The notes under the pieces: model-generated
Seen by the model: the letters and a program-made list of their open reading frames with translations, nothing else
What the model was told of the DNA's origin: nothing
Database searches by the model: none
Shown here: positions 1 to 6,091 of the stretch, in pieces
How the letters are laid out: each line of letters starts with the position of its first letter
Numbering within the stretch: position 1 is the stretch's first letter
Source: a virus
Length of the DNA stretch: 39,508 nt
IMG/VR virus record: IMGVR_UViG_3300020205_000271
Span: 1-39,508 of that record
Reading direction: 5' to 3' (one strand)
Program-made: the position numbers and the translations under genes

Positions 1-99
1 AAAGTCCATTGTCATCAGGCTCATCAATCTCGTTTTCCTGCATTGTGGTTTTAGGCCACAGCGTTCTCCAGCTTTCAGGCTTCTCGTCAAACTGGAGTA
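1..99. repeat. 99-bp terminal direct repeat, left copy
   Basis: Bases 1-99 are identical to 39410-39508. The repeat lies inside the terL coding sequence, and joining the ends keeps that reading frame open, so this is most simply the overlap left by assembly of a circular or circularly permuted genome rather than a true packaged terminal repeat. Confidence 0.95.
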
Positions 100-1027
100 C
101 GGCAGGCATTGCAAAGTAAGTAAAGGGTGACTTGCCACCAGACCATTGCTGGGGGTCACGGAGCATCTTGTATAGGTCAATTGGTGCAACTCGAGTGCCA
201 ACGATAATTAATTTACCATGTCGTCCTAGACGCGTAATAACTTCTTTTTGAATCCACTCGAGTTGCTTTTCCCACTCGTGAGCGTTAGAGCCCATCACAG
301 CATCGTCGATGATAATTAGGTCAGCGCGAGCACCGTAAATCTGAGAGCCCATACCTAGGGCTTGGACCGTAGGGTCCTTCTCACCAGAATCGCGTCCTGT
401 ACCCAGGTAAATCATATCGGCAGACCATTGTGTTGAGTCTGCCTTATATCCCCCGTTAGGCCCGAAGGCTACTTGGAGTTTGGTAAAGGCTGGGTGGGAA
501 AGTCTTGTTTTGATTGCGCCAAGGAATTTGCGAGCCATACCCTGAGTCTTAGATACGATAATGACTCGCGCATTGGGGTTGGTAACAATCTTATAAACGA
601 CATAGTTAGTCGTAATAACCGTACTCTTAGCATGCTCAGGTGGTACGTTAATGAGAACACGGTTGGCAGCTCCTGGCTCATAGGTCATGGCCGAGTCTAA
701 CCATCGGGGCTCACGGCCCTCAATCAAGTCTACCCAGTCCAGGTGATGCTCGAAGAGCTTAGTATCTAGGAACTGCTCAGAGAAGTCTGGGAAGGATATA
801 TCCCCCAGTTCCTTTAGGTCAGTCTTGATGCCTTTACCCTCTAGGCGGGCAGCCTCGGCACGGGCTTTGAACTCAGGGTCAGTTGCTGACCATTGGCGGA
901 AGGCTACATCTGAGCGGCCGACAGAGGCCATAGCCTGGGTAATCGTACTACCCTGACTCAGTTGCTGTAAGGCCTTTTCTTGCGCCTCGCGCTTAGGGAT
1001 GTTCTGAATCCCAGGTTTTCTACCCAT
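1..1027 (-). CDS. terL: Terminase large subunit, N-terminal part (gene crosses the window ends)
   Basis: This is the N-terminal 342 codons of the DNA-packaging motor ATPase. The ATG at 1027 has AGGGGA about 7 nt upstream. Residues 128-136 contain a deviant Walker A (PPEHAKST, like the PPRHGKS form of many terminases) and residues 237-244 a Walker B (LIIIDDAV). Residues 13-62 look like a helix-turn-helix domain of the small-terminase type placed ahead of the ATPase, which could explain why no separate small terminase gene is seen. The frame is open to base 1 and continues at 39409 into the nuclease half (38568-39508). Across the circle junction the full protein is 622 residues, a normal length for the family. 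It should be the first gene of the leftward late operon. Identification as TerL is secure; the fused HTH role is inference. Confidence 0.93.
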   Translation of the reverse strand, partial: MGRKPGIQNIPKREAQEKALQQLSQGSTITQAMASVGRSDVAFRQWSATDPEFKARAEAARLEGKGIKTDLKELGDISFPDFSEQFLDTKLFEHHLDWVDLIEGREPRWLDSAMTYEPGAANRVLINVPPEHAKSTVITTNYVVYKIVTNPNARVIIVSKTQGMARKFLGAIKTRLSHPAFTKLQVAFGPNGGYKADSTQWSADMIYLGTGRDSGEKDPTVQALGMGSQIYGARADLIIIDDAVMGSNAHEWEKQLEWIQKEVITRLGRHGKLIIVGTRVAPIDLYKMLRDPQQWSGGKSPFTYFAMPAVLQFDEKPESWRTLWPKTTMQENEIDEPDDNGL

Positions 1028-1087
1028 CAGTTGTCCCCTAATTTACAGTCATTTAACGCTGGCCGATTAACGGCAGAACTTCCCCAT

Positions 1088-1101
1088 ATTATAATATTAT
1101 A
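1088..1101 (-). promoter_or_regulatory. Candidate leftward promoter (-10 elements) for terL and the late operon
   Basis: Two perfect TATAAT hexamers lie on the minus strand at 1093-1088 and 1101-1096, about 65 nt ahead of the terL start. No good TTGACA-like -35 is present. The expected -35 position is instead occupied by the dyad at 1112-1142, which would suit an activator or the phage's own sigma-like factor. The exact start is not determinable by eye. Confidence 0.45.
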
Positions 1102-1111
1102 TACTATATAA

Positions 1112-1142
1112 GAGTCGCGGAGTCTTAAACGGAGCGACTCCG
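1112..1142. promoter_or_regulatory. Two overlapping alternative inverted repeats upstream of terL
   Basis: GAGTCGC (1112-1118) pairs perfectly with GCGACTC (1134-1140). Overlapping it, CGGAGTC (1118-1124) pairs perfectly with GACTCCG (1136-1142). The two stems are mutually exclusive. Together they form either a double operator in DNA or a two-state hairpin in RNA. The position immediately upstream of the leftward -10 elements suggests control of late transcription. Confidence 0.5.
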
Positions 1143-1143
1143 A

Positions 1144-1163
1144 ATATGTATTTCTATACATAT
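1144..1163. other. Perfect 8-bp AT-rich hairpin
   Basis: ATATGTAT (1144-1151) and ATACATAT (1156-1163) form a perfect inverted repeat with a TTCT loop. It lies directly beside the overlapping dyads at 1112-1142 and may belong to the same operator or origin structure. Confidence 0.4.
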
Positions 1164-1218
1164 AAGATAACCTGTTCAAATCGTAAAAACGAACAACTGA
1201 AACCAATATATTTTTAAA

Positions 1219-1234
1219 AGCCCTGTTCAGGGCT
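1219..1234 (-). terminator. Hairpin with leftward T-tract, terminator-like
   Basis: AGCCCT (1219-1224) pairs with AGGGCT (1229-1234) around a GTTC loop. Read on the minus strand the stem is followed by TTTTAAAAATAT, giving a short intrinsic-terminator look. It would stop leftward transcripts entering from the control region before the terL promoter. Confidence 0.35.
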
Positions 1235-1674
1235 ATATATAGGGGGCTATAGTATTATATAACAGAAATTTTTGGGAGGATACTATATCCGACCCTGCCA
1301 CTCGTATTAAACAATCTGGGGTCATAATGTCTAAGTCTAAGGTATAGGGTTAGGGTTGGTGCTAATTGTCGATAAATTGACAAGTCGCTATAACTATTTA
1401 TAGGTTTATCTATTTACCGACTATCTACCCGACTATGTAATTTCCCAGCCAACACACAATTATTTCCCAGCAAACTCACAGGATTAGCGGGGATTATTTA
1501 TACCTATCTATTATGCAAACCGAGCTGCATAGTGTGACGAGTATCATAGGGTTAAACCCTTGCGCTTATGGCGGGTTCATGGTAAGTGCAGGGAATGTCC
1601 GAATTGCCCTAATTTATAGGCGCGTACCATTATGAGCTGCAATAGTCAAACCGACACGCGGGGAATTGTGAGTG

Positions 1675-1690
1675 TGTGACCTATCTCACA
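1675..1690. promoter_or_regulatory. CRP/GlxR-type operator 1
   Basis: TGTGACCTATCTCACA is a perfect match to the TGTGA-N6-TCACA palindrome recognised by CRP-family regulators, including actinobacterial GlxR/Crp. Its centre is about 98 bp upstream of the predicted early transcription start. A second perfect box follows with centres 23 bp apart. Confidence 0.7.
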
Positions 1691-1697
1691 TGGTAAT

Positions 1698-1713
1698 TGT
1701 GACCTAAATCACA
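1698..1713. promoter_or_regulatory. CRP/GlxR-type operator 2
   Basis: TGTGACCTAAATCACA is a second perfect TGTGA-N6-TCACA palindrome, centred about 75 bp upstream of the predicted start of the early transcript. Two such boxes 23 bp apart are very unlikely by chance. The phage encodes no CRP-like protein that I can see, so the ligand would be a host regulator. Confidence 0.7.
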
Positions 1714-1745
1714 TAACTATTTTAGGGGTTGAGCGTGTGGAGTGT

Positions 1746-1774
1746 TTGACACGCAGCTACCTATCCCCTAGAGT
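1746..1774 (+). promoter_or_regulatory. Rightward early promoter
   Basis: TTGACA (1746-1751) is a perfect -35, followed by a 17-bp spacer and TAGAGT (1769-1774) as -10 (4 of 6 consensus). The -35 sits inside the dyad GCGTGT (1733-1738)/ACACGC (1749-1754). Transcription would start near 1781 and enter the structured leader and the accessory operon from 2096. Confidence 0.6.
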
Positions 1775-1780
1775 TTGTCT

Positions 1781-2095
1781 TGTAAGGGTGAGCAAGCGTC
1801 ATTCACCGAGTTAGAGGAAAGTCGGGTATCCGACTAGTACCTAGTTTCACTCGGTGGTGAAAGGCAGTCGTACCCTAGAAACCAAGACCTAACTAGTCTG
1901 CGTTTCTCTAAGGTCGAGGATACCCGAAACCCGCGAGAAAGACGAACAGGAGTAATTGCGTTTCGCTAGTCGATAAATAGTAATAAACCGAAACCGAGTT
2001 TCCCCTATGTAGGGGGAAATAAGGGTTCGCGGGTGGCGGGCGGGAAACTGCCCGCCATTCACGCAAGACCAACCGACTAGAAAGGTAAGTAAATT
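1781..2095 (+). ncRNA. Highly structured leader RNA or ncRNA ahead of the early operon
   Basis: No ORF is visible but many stems are. AGTCGG/CCGACT lies at 1820-1835. TTTCAC/GTGAAA lies at 1845-1862, and its loop (TCGGTG, 1851-1856) is complementary to CACCGA at 1804-1809, a pseudoknot-like pairing. A two-tier hairpin lies at 1877-1907 (AGAAAC and AGAC pairing with GTCT and GTTTCT across a symmetric 2x2 internal loop). TTTCCCC/GGGGAAA lies at 1999-2019 and GGCGGGC/GCCCGCC at 2035-2056. A competing long-range pairing, CGGGTATCC (1823-1831) with GGATACCCG (1918-1926), would disrupt the first hairpin. It begins just after a strong promoter. It matches no riboswitch, tRNA or 6S RNA that I recognise. 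Confidence 0.5.
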
Positions 2096-2398
2096 ATGGG
2101 CTCAATTACCACCACGCCACACAAGCCTAGAGTGACCCGCGCATGGGCTCAGTCTAAGCATGGGGTGAGCGAGGTCACAATAACCAAACCTAATGGTGAG
2201 ACTTTCACAATTCCCGCCACGCCCGCCAAACCTCGCAAGCCACGCGCTCGCAAGGGTAAGCCACACAAACCACAAACCACACGCAAGCGCAAGCAAGCGC
2301 GTGCCGTTCGACCACAAGACCACAAGGCTATCGAGCTGCAAGAACGCATGGATAAACTCATGCGCGAAATGGGTTCGATACACTTAGACGACAATTAA
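2096..2398 (+). CDS. Small, very basic Lys/Arg/Pro-rich protein, first early gene
   Basis: This is a 100-residue protein of unknown family. The middle (about residues 42-80) is packed with Lys, Arg and Pro, resembling the tails of histone-like or nucleic-acid-binding proteins. The C-terminus (about 80-100) is an acidic amphipathic helix. Such a composition would suit DNA or RNA binding, but there is no recognisable fold. The ATG at 2096 follows GAAAGGTAAG about 8 nt upstream. It is the first gene after the early promoter and structured leader, the position where phages commonly place host-takeover proteins. The opposite-strand ORFs here are rejected because they lack ribosome sites and operon continuity. 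Confidence 0.75.
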   Translation: MGSITTTPHKPRVTRAWAQSKHGVSEVTITKPNGETFTIPATPAKPRKPRARKGKPHKPQTTRKRKQARAVRPQDHKAIELQERMDKLMREMGSIHLDDN

Positions 2399-2404
2399 GA
2401 CTTA

Positions 2405-2467
2405 GCCACGCCTAGCGATAGGCTACGAGGGTTCATGACCCAGCGTGGCACTCATGCAACCGCATGA
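2405..2467 (+). ncRNA. Compact three-way-junction RNA structure between early genes
   Basis: P1 is GCCAC (2405-2409)/GTGGC (2445-2449). P2 is GCCTA (2410-2414)/TAGGC (2419-2423) capped by a GCGA tetraloop of the GNRA class. P3 is GGGT (2429-2432)/ACCC (2438-2441). A separate 6-bp hairpin TCATGC (2452-2457)/GCATGA (2462-2467) follows, ending about 20 nt ahead of the next start codon. Almost the whole gap between the two genes is base-paired, suggesting an mRNA processing, stability or translational control element. Confidence 0.4.
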
Positions 2468-2489
2468 AATTGACTAGAGAGGATACGCC

Positions 2490-2630
2490 ATGCAACTATC
2501 CGCGAGTGACTTATTCGCGCTCATAATTGCTATCGGTTCGCTTAACACGATACTGATAATCGCGTTTCGTAGAGTCTATGTATTAGAACGCAGATTGCGT
2601 AGATACGAAGGCTACTATGAAGCACGATAA
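2490..2630 (+). CDS. Predicted 46-residue single-pass membrane protein
   Basis: The short protein has a hydrophobic segment at about residues 9-24 (FALIIAIGSL and following), then a strongly basic tail rich in Arg and Tyr (RRVYVLERRLRRYE). By the positive-inside rule the C-terminus should face the cytoplasm. The ATG at 2490 follows AGAGAGG at about 6 nt, the same ribosome-site type used by its neighbours. The next gene overlaps its 3' end by 14 nt, which supports real translation. The function is unknown. Confidence 0.6.
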   Translation: MQLSASDLFALIIAIGSLNTILIIAFRRVYVLERRLRRYEGYYEAR

Positions 2631-2742
2631 CAAACTCAATGCCACTATGCTATACGCCTTTCGCAAGGCTATGGTGAAGCCTAATGCTGATGAAGCCTTA
2701 GCGCACACAGTCCGAGAGATTATTGGTACTGATGTCCGATAA
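2617..2742 (+). CDS. Hypothetical 41-residue protein
   Basis: This small basic protein (begins MKHDNKLNAT) overlaps the genes on both sides: its start lies 14 nt inside the preceding gene and its end 11 nt past the next start. It is predicted mostly helical. No clear ribosome site is seen, so translation probably depends on coupling to the upstream gene. No family is recognised. Confidence 0.5.
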   Translation: MKHDNKLNATMLYAFRKAMVKPNADEALAHTVREIIGTDVR

Positions 2743-2923
2743 CCTACTATTAGACCTGACCCCTAGAGAGGTCGAGGTCATACGCATGGCACTACGCCAA
2801 GCACAAGACATTCACAAGCGCAACGACTTTAAGGTTCTAGTGATAGAGACCGAGGAGTTGCGTTCCAAGATTGCTAACGCTATTATAGATAGCCACACTA
2901 GCGGAAAGCCCGCTAGAGTATAG
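2732..2923 (+). CDS. Hypothetical 63-residue helical protein
   Basis: The product begins MSDNLLLDLTPREVEVIRMAL. The Leu-Thr-Pro-Arg-Glu start of a helix followed by a second amphipathic helix resembles small phage proteins of unknown role; there is no catalytic motif. The ATG at 2732 was chosen over an upstream in-frame TTG (2723) because ATG starts dominate this operon. It lies 14 nt ahead of the amidoligase gene and is likely co-transcribed with it. Confidence 0.65.
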   Translation: MSDNLLLDLTPREVEVIRMALRQAQDIHKRNDFKVLVIETEELRSKIANAIIDSHTSGKPARV

Positions 2924-2937
2924 AGATAGGTAAGCCT

Positions 2938-4251
2938 ATGTCTGATGAAGCTGCAATAAATTGTGCGTTCTGCTCAGGGATAATCTCTGATGTAGATGAC
3001 CAACGCACAATGCCTGACGGAGACATAGTGTGTGCAGATTGCACACTCTATTGCGAGTCATGCAACACTCTCATGCCTAATGATGATGCACTCACGAATG
3101 AGAATAGTATCTATTGCTCAGAGTGTGCCACTAATTGCGAGAATTGCCAAGATGTTACACACAGAGATGACCTACATAGTGTCGGTCGTGATGTATGGTG
3201 TAATTCATGCTATGAGAATAATACATTCTACTGCGAAGGTTGTAGCGAGTCCTATCCTGATTACTGGTCTAACTACTATGTAGAGGATAGTACTTACTGC
3301 GAGTCATGCTATGAGTCAGAATGTTACTACTGCGAGGACTGTGACGAGTACCGCATGAATGGTAACGAGTGCGAGTGTGACGGAATTGGTGGTAGAACAC
3401 GCCAGCCTTGCGGTTGTCGTGGCTTTATCCATAACTATTCATGCAAGCCTAACCTCACCTTTAAGGGTAACTCCAGCAAGGGTGTGTACATGGGCTTCGA
3501 GTTAGAGATGGAGATTAGAAGTGGTAGTGACGAGTTACAGGAAGCTGCAAGGTTTGCTTCTAATGCACTCGACCCTATCGCTATCCTTAAAACTGATGCT
3601 AGTATAGGTCGAGACGGATACTCAGGCTTCGAGTTAGTTACTCAACCACACTCTCATACAGAGTACAGAGATAACTCTAAGGTACTATGGGCTACCATAG
3701 ATAAACTGCGTACCGACCACTACGCTAGGTCATGGGATACCAACACTTGCGGGCTACACATTCATGTGAGTCGTGCAGGGTTTAATAGCGGGGCACACAC
3801 GCACCGCTTTATCGCTTTCATCTATCACAATAGTGAGATGATGATGAAGTTTGCGGGTCGTAAGACCGACTTCGCACGCTTTAATGATTGCTATAAGTTT
3901 GATGAGTATGACAAGCCAGTCATGTCCTTTAAGCACAAGACAGGAAATCCACAACGCAACTCTACGGAGAGATACTCCGCAGTCAATACACAGAACAGGG
4001 ATACGCTGGAGCTGCGCTTCTTTAGGGGTACTATGAACCCTAGCGGGGTGCTATCCGCGCTTGACCTAACACAAGCAATAGTCGAATACACGAGAGAGTT
4101 ACGCCTTGATGATGTTAAACTAGGCGCACTCACATGGGATTGGTTCGCTGATTATGTCAGAGATAACAATGGACTATACCCTGACCTATACTCACGCCTG
4201 CCTAAGATTGCAGGCACGAGTATTACCAACCGACAACTAATGGAAGCATAG
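2938..4251 (+). CDS. Predicted amidoligase with an N-terminal multi-zinc-finger region
   Basis: The 437-residue protein has two parts. Residues 9-162 hold about two dozen Cys, mostly as CxxC pairs (CAFC, CADC, CESC, CSEC, CENC, CNSC, CEGC), like tandem treble-clef or LIM-type zinc fingers. Residues 183-385 carry the signature of the Amidoligase_2 family, which has a glutamine-synthetase/glutamate-cysteine-ligase-like fold: GFELEME (186-192), FELVTQP (231-237), CGLHIHVS (271-278), RYSAVN (345-350) and LELRFFRGT (357-365). The Glu and His residues in these motifs are the expected metal and ATP ligands. The family is predicted to form amide or peptide bonds using ATP and is often found beside a glutamine amidotransferase, as here (next gene, 10 nt away). 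The substrate is unknown; cell-wall peptide or host protein are options. The ATG follows GAGATAGG. Confidence 0.85.
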   Translation: MSDEAAINCAFCSGIISDVDDQRTMPDGDIVCADCTLYCESCNTLMPNDDALTNENSIYCSECATNCENCQDVTHRDDLHSVGRDVWCNSCYENNTFYCEGCSESYPDYWSNYYVEDSTYCESCYESECYYCEDCDEYRMNGNECECDGIGGRTRQPCGCRGFIHNYSCKPNLTFKGNSSKGVYMGFELEMEIRSGSDELQEAARFASNALDPIAILKTDASIGRDGYSGFELVTQPHSHTEYRDNSKVLWATIDKLRTDHYARSWDTNTCGLHIHVSRAGFNSGAHTHRFIAFIYHNSEMMMKFAGRKTDFARFNDCYKFDEYDKPVMSFKHKTGNPQRNSTERYSAVNTQNRDTLELRFFRGTMNPSGVLSALDLTQAIVEYTRELRLDDVKLGALTWDWFADYVRDNNGLYPDLYSRLPKIAGTSITNRQLMEA

Positions 4252-4261
4252 AGAGGATACT

Positions 4262-5095
4262 ATGTGCATACTCGTAGTGTGTGAGCCTAACTCCACACCA
4301 AGTAAATCAGACTTGCACGCTGGTGCATGCGCTAACCCGCATGGCTTCGGCTTCGCAATACACGCTGGTGATAAGATTATCTCAGAACGCAGTATGTCTG
4401 CAAAGAAATCTATCAAGCGTTTCATGGAGCTGCGAGCGCAGTATCCTAACGGCTATGCCATGTGGCATGCACGATACGCCACACATGGTGTAAAGAACGA
4501 ACAGAATTGTCACCCATTCCAAGTCGGTGATGATGAAGGCACATACCTAGCACACAATGGTGTGTTAGATGTTGCTATCCCACACGGCGACCGCCGTTCA
4601 GACACACGAGTCTTTGCAGAGGACACGCTACCTAAACTAGGTGGTGTCAATGCACTAGATGACGATACTATTTGGCTCATGATTTCCAAGTGGGCTAGTG
4701 GTAGTAAGATTGCTATACTCACGACCAGTACCACCGCCAAGTATCCTATGTACTTAGTCAATGAGAACTTAGGTACATGGGATAACGAGGGTATCTGGTG
4801 GTCTAATCAGAGTCACAAGCGTACTACCTATACCAAGCCAGCAGTACTCACTACCTATAATGAGTACGACAGCGTGTCCAAATGGGCAGATGTTGCTGAA
4901 GTCTTAGATGACTCGCAGCTTGATGAATTATGTCCGTATTGCTTGGGAATTGTAGACCTCGATGATAATCCGTACTACTGCCCAACATGTACGCTATGCT
5001 TCGACTGCTCAGATGTAGTGCATAACTGTATGTGCTATACTCCAAGCACTAGCAAGTGGACAACTCGTAGAGATTACGACTTGTTCTCATACTAA
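4262..5095 (+). CDS. Class II glutamine amidotransferase with C-terminal zinc-finger tail
   Basis: This 277-residue Ntn-fold glutaminase should release ammonia from glutamine for the neighbouring amidoligase. Cys2 immediately follows the initiator Met (MCIL) and is the expected N-terminal nucleophile after Met removal. Other family motifs are WHARYATHG (68-76), HPF (84-86), LAHNG (96-100) and SDT (113-115). Residues 224-258 add CPYC, CPTC and further Cys and look like a zinc-binding tail, matching the Cys-rich head of the amidoligase, so the two may dock through zinc modules. The gene begins 10 nt after the amidoligase stop with AGAGAGG ahead of the ATG at 4262. No synthetase or acceptor domain is fused to it, so the amidoligase is the obvious partner. 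Confidence 0.88.
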   Translation: MCILVVCEPNSTPSKSDLHAGACANPHGFGFAIHAGDKIISERSMSAKKSIKRFMELRAQYPNGYAMWHARYATHGVKNEQNCHPFQVGDDEGTYLAHNGVLDVAIPHGDRRSDTRVFAEDTLPKLGGVNALDDDTIWLMISKWASGSKIAILTTSTTAKYPMYLVNENLGTWDNEGIWWSNQSHKRTTYTKPAVLTTYNEYDSVSKWADVAEVLDDSQLDELCPYCLGIVDLDDNPYYCPTCTLCFDCSDVVHNCMCYTPSTSKWTTRRDYDLFSY

Positions 5096-5098
5096 CAT

Positions 5099-5121
5099 TC
5101 TGTATGCAAAGTGTATACAGA
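5099..5121 (+). other. Stem-loop after the amidotransferase gene
   Basis: TCTGTAT (5099-5105) pairs with ATACAGA (5115-5121). It has no T-run behind it on the plus strand, so it is more likely an mRNA processing or stability element than a terminator. Confidence 0.3.
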
Positions 5122-5146
5122 GTAACACCAACACGAGAGGTAACAA

Positions 5147-5416
5147 ATGTCCACAACCACAAATCTCTTCAACTTAGTTGAGGAAATCCGTATCATCGCT
5201 GATGAACTAGAGGCTAACATTGAGTCCGCAGCTTCGTCAGACTTCGTACCTAAGGGTACTATCGTCAAGGCTAAGGAAGTGCAGAACCGCTTCAAGGCTA
5301 AGTCAATGTGGGTCTCACTAGGAGACGGCACATACAAGCACCTTACAGGCAAGAAAGGATTACTTGCTACAGACCACCGCCTAAGCGGTTATGTAGATGT
5401 AATCTTTCAACCCTAA
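5147..5416 (+). CDS. Hypothetical 89-residue protein
   Basis: Not recognised. The N-terminal third is an acidic amphipathic helix (residues 7-30, LFNLVEEIRIIADELEANIE). The remainder looks like a small beta-barrel (FVPKGTIVKAKEV, MWVSLGDGTYKHL, GYVDVIF), a shape often used for nucleic-acid or protein binding. AGAGG lies about 6 nt before the ATG at 5147. It belongs to the accessory operon downstream of the amidoligase pair. Confidence 0.75.
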   Translation: MSTTTNLFNLVEEIRIIADELEANIESAASSDFVPKGTIVKAKEVQNRFKAKSMWVSLGDGTYKHLTGKKGLLATDHRLSGYVDVIFQP

Positions 5417-5476
5417 CACCATGTCCTGAGCATGACTTGAAACTGCTCACCTTAAACTTAACAGAAAGGATAGTCA

Positions 5477-5641
5477 ATGAACATTGTATGGAAAGCAGAA
5501 CTATCTAGAGAGATGATGACTCATCTATCGCTTGAAAAGCAACAAGAACTTATGAGAAAATTAAGTGAGCAAGTAGACTTTATTGCTGCAGCTTATGAGG
5601 TAGGAAGGGAGTTCAAGCATGAGTTACGAACCACTACTTGA
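5477..5641 (+). CDS. Hypothetical 54-residue helical protein
   Basis: Begins MNIVWKAELSREMM and is predicted entirely alpha-helical, with mixed charge (LSLEKQQELMRKLSEQVDF), suggesting a coiled-coil or small adaptor protein. GAAAGGA precedes the ATG at 5477. The following gene starts 23 nt inside this one. Confidence 0.65.
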   Translation: MNIVWKAELSREMMTHLSLEKQQELMRKLSEQVDFIAAAYEVGREFKHELRTTT

Positions 5642-5753
5642 TGATGACATAGCACTAGGTAAAGATGAAGAGTGTGAAGATTGCGGTAACCTCATGAGTG
5701 AGGATACTTGCGGTGAACCTGATGTAATGTACGATGAAGCACTAGAGAGATAG
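5619..5753 (+). CDS. Acidic 44-residue Cys-containing protein
   Basis: Very acidic product (LLDDDIALGKDEECEDCG) with one CxxC pair and one further Cys, a partial zinc-ribbon pattern. Its ATG at 5619 lies inside the previous gene and follows GGAAGGGAG. It ends 8 nt before whiB. Function unknown. Confidence 0.6.
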   Translation: MSYEPLLDDDIALGKDEECEDCGNLMSEDTCGEPDVMYDEALER

Positions 5754-5761
5754 GAGATACA

Positions 5762-6091
5762 ATGCAAGGTCTATGCACAGGTCATGAGAACCCTGACCTA
5801 TGGTTTAGCGAGTCTATTGACAGCGATGGCGACAGTTCACATACTAATGAGAACAGCGCAGAGTACAAGCAACGCATCGCTAATGTAAAGACCGCGCTGG
5901 CTATCTGTAATGCATGCCCCGCTAAGGCTGAATGCTTTGACGAGGGTATGAAAAGAGAGAACTTAGATAATGGAATTTGGGGAGGCTCTCTACCAGGTGA
6001 GCGTATCGTACTTGCAGATGTTTCAATAACATGGAATAATCGCAGGTCTATGATTAACTTCGCACATAGAGTGAGGGCAACAACACAATGA
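5762..6091 (+). CDS. whiB: WhiB-family Fe-S transcription regulator
   Basis: The 109-residue protein has the four conserved Cys of the WhiB (Wbl) family at positions 5, 49, 52 and 58, the last three in C-x2-C-x5-C spacing (ICNACPAKAEC). The diagnostic turn GIWGG (71-75) is followed by GER (79-81). Wbl proteins carry a redox-sensitive 4Fe-4S cluster and many bind the principal sigma factor of RNA polymerase. They occur only in Actinobacteria and their phages, which identifies the host phylum. Phage copies such as mycobacteriophage TM4 WhiB can repress host whiB genes and alter septation. The gap from the first to the second Cys (43 residues) is wide. AGGAGATACA precedes the ATG at 5762, and the stop overlaps the next start as ATGA, implying coupling to the lysozyme-like gene. 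Confidence 0.92.
   Translation: MQGLCTGHENPDLWFSESIDSDGDSSHTNENSAEYKQRIANVKTALAICNACPAKAECFDEGMKRENLDNGIWGGSLPGERIVLADVSITWNNRRSMINFAHRVRATTQ

Larger units (their letters stand above)
1028..2095. other. Non-coding divergent control region (about 1.07 kb)
   Basis: This is the only long stretch without a convincing gene. It separates leftward terL from the rightward early operon. From left to right it contains an AT-rich leftward promoter area, two overlapping dyads and an 8-bp perfect hairpin (1112-1163), a hairpin with a leftward T-tract (1219-1234), a ribosome-site-like AGGAGG with no ATG (about 1275), two CRP-like boxes (1675-1713), a rightward promoter (1746-1774) and a structured leader (about 1781-2095). 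The 10-mer GTCGATAAAT occurs twice (1367-1376 and 1969-1978). The AT-rich 1080-1260 segment next to divergent operons is a candidate replication origin, but nothing in the sequence proves it. Confidence 0.8.

Noticed and set aside
1-99. True packaged direct terminal repeat
   Set aside because: Length equals a common assembler k-mer size and the repeat is inside terL with the frame preserved; assembly overlap is the simpler reading.
1339-1358. TTAGGG-like repeats (GGGTTAGGGTTGG), telomere-like
   Set aside because: Only two units in a variable non-coding stretch; chance is sufficient.
1028-2095. tRNA or tmRNA genes in the control region
   Set aside because: No T-loop consensus (GTTCRAAYC), no CCA end and no cloverleaf spacing; the stems seen do not fit a tRNA.
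2102-2383. Minus-strand ORF opposite the basic early protein
   Set aside because: Antisense to a gene with good ribosome site and operon context; no start signal of its own.
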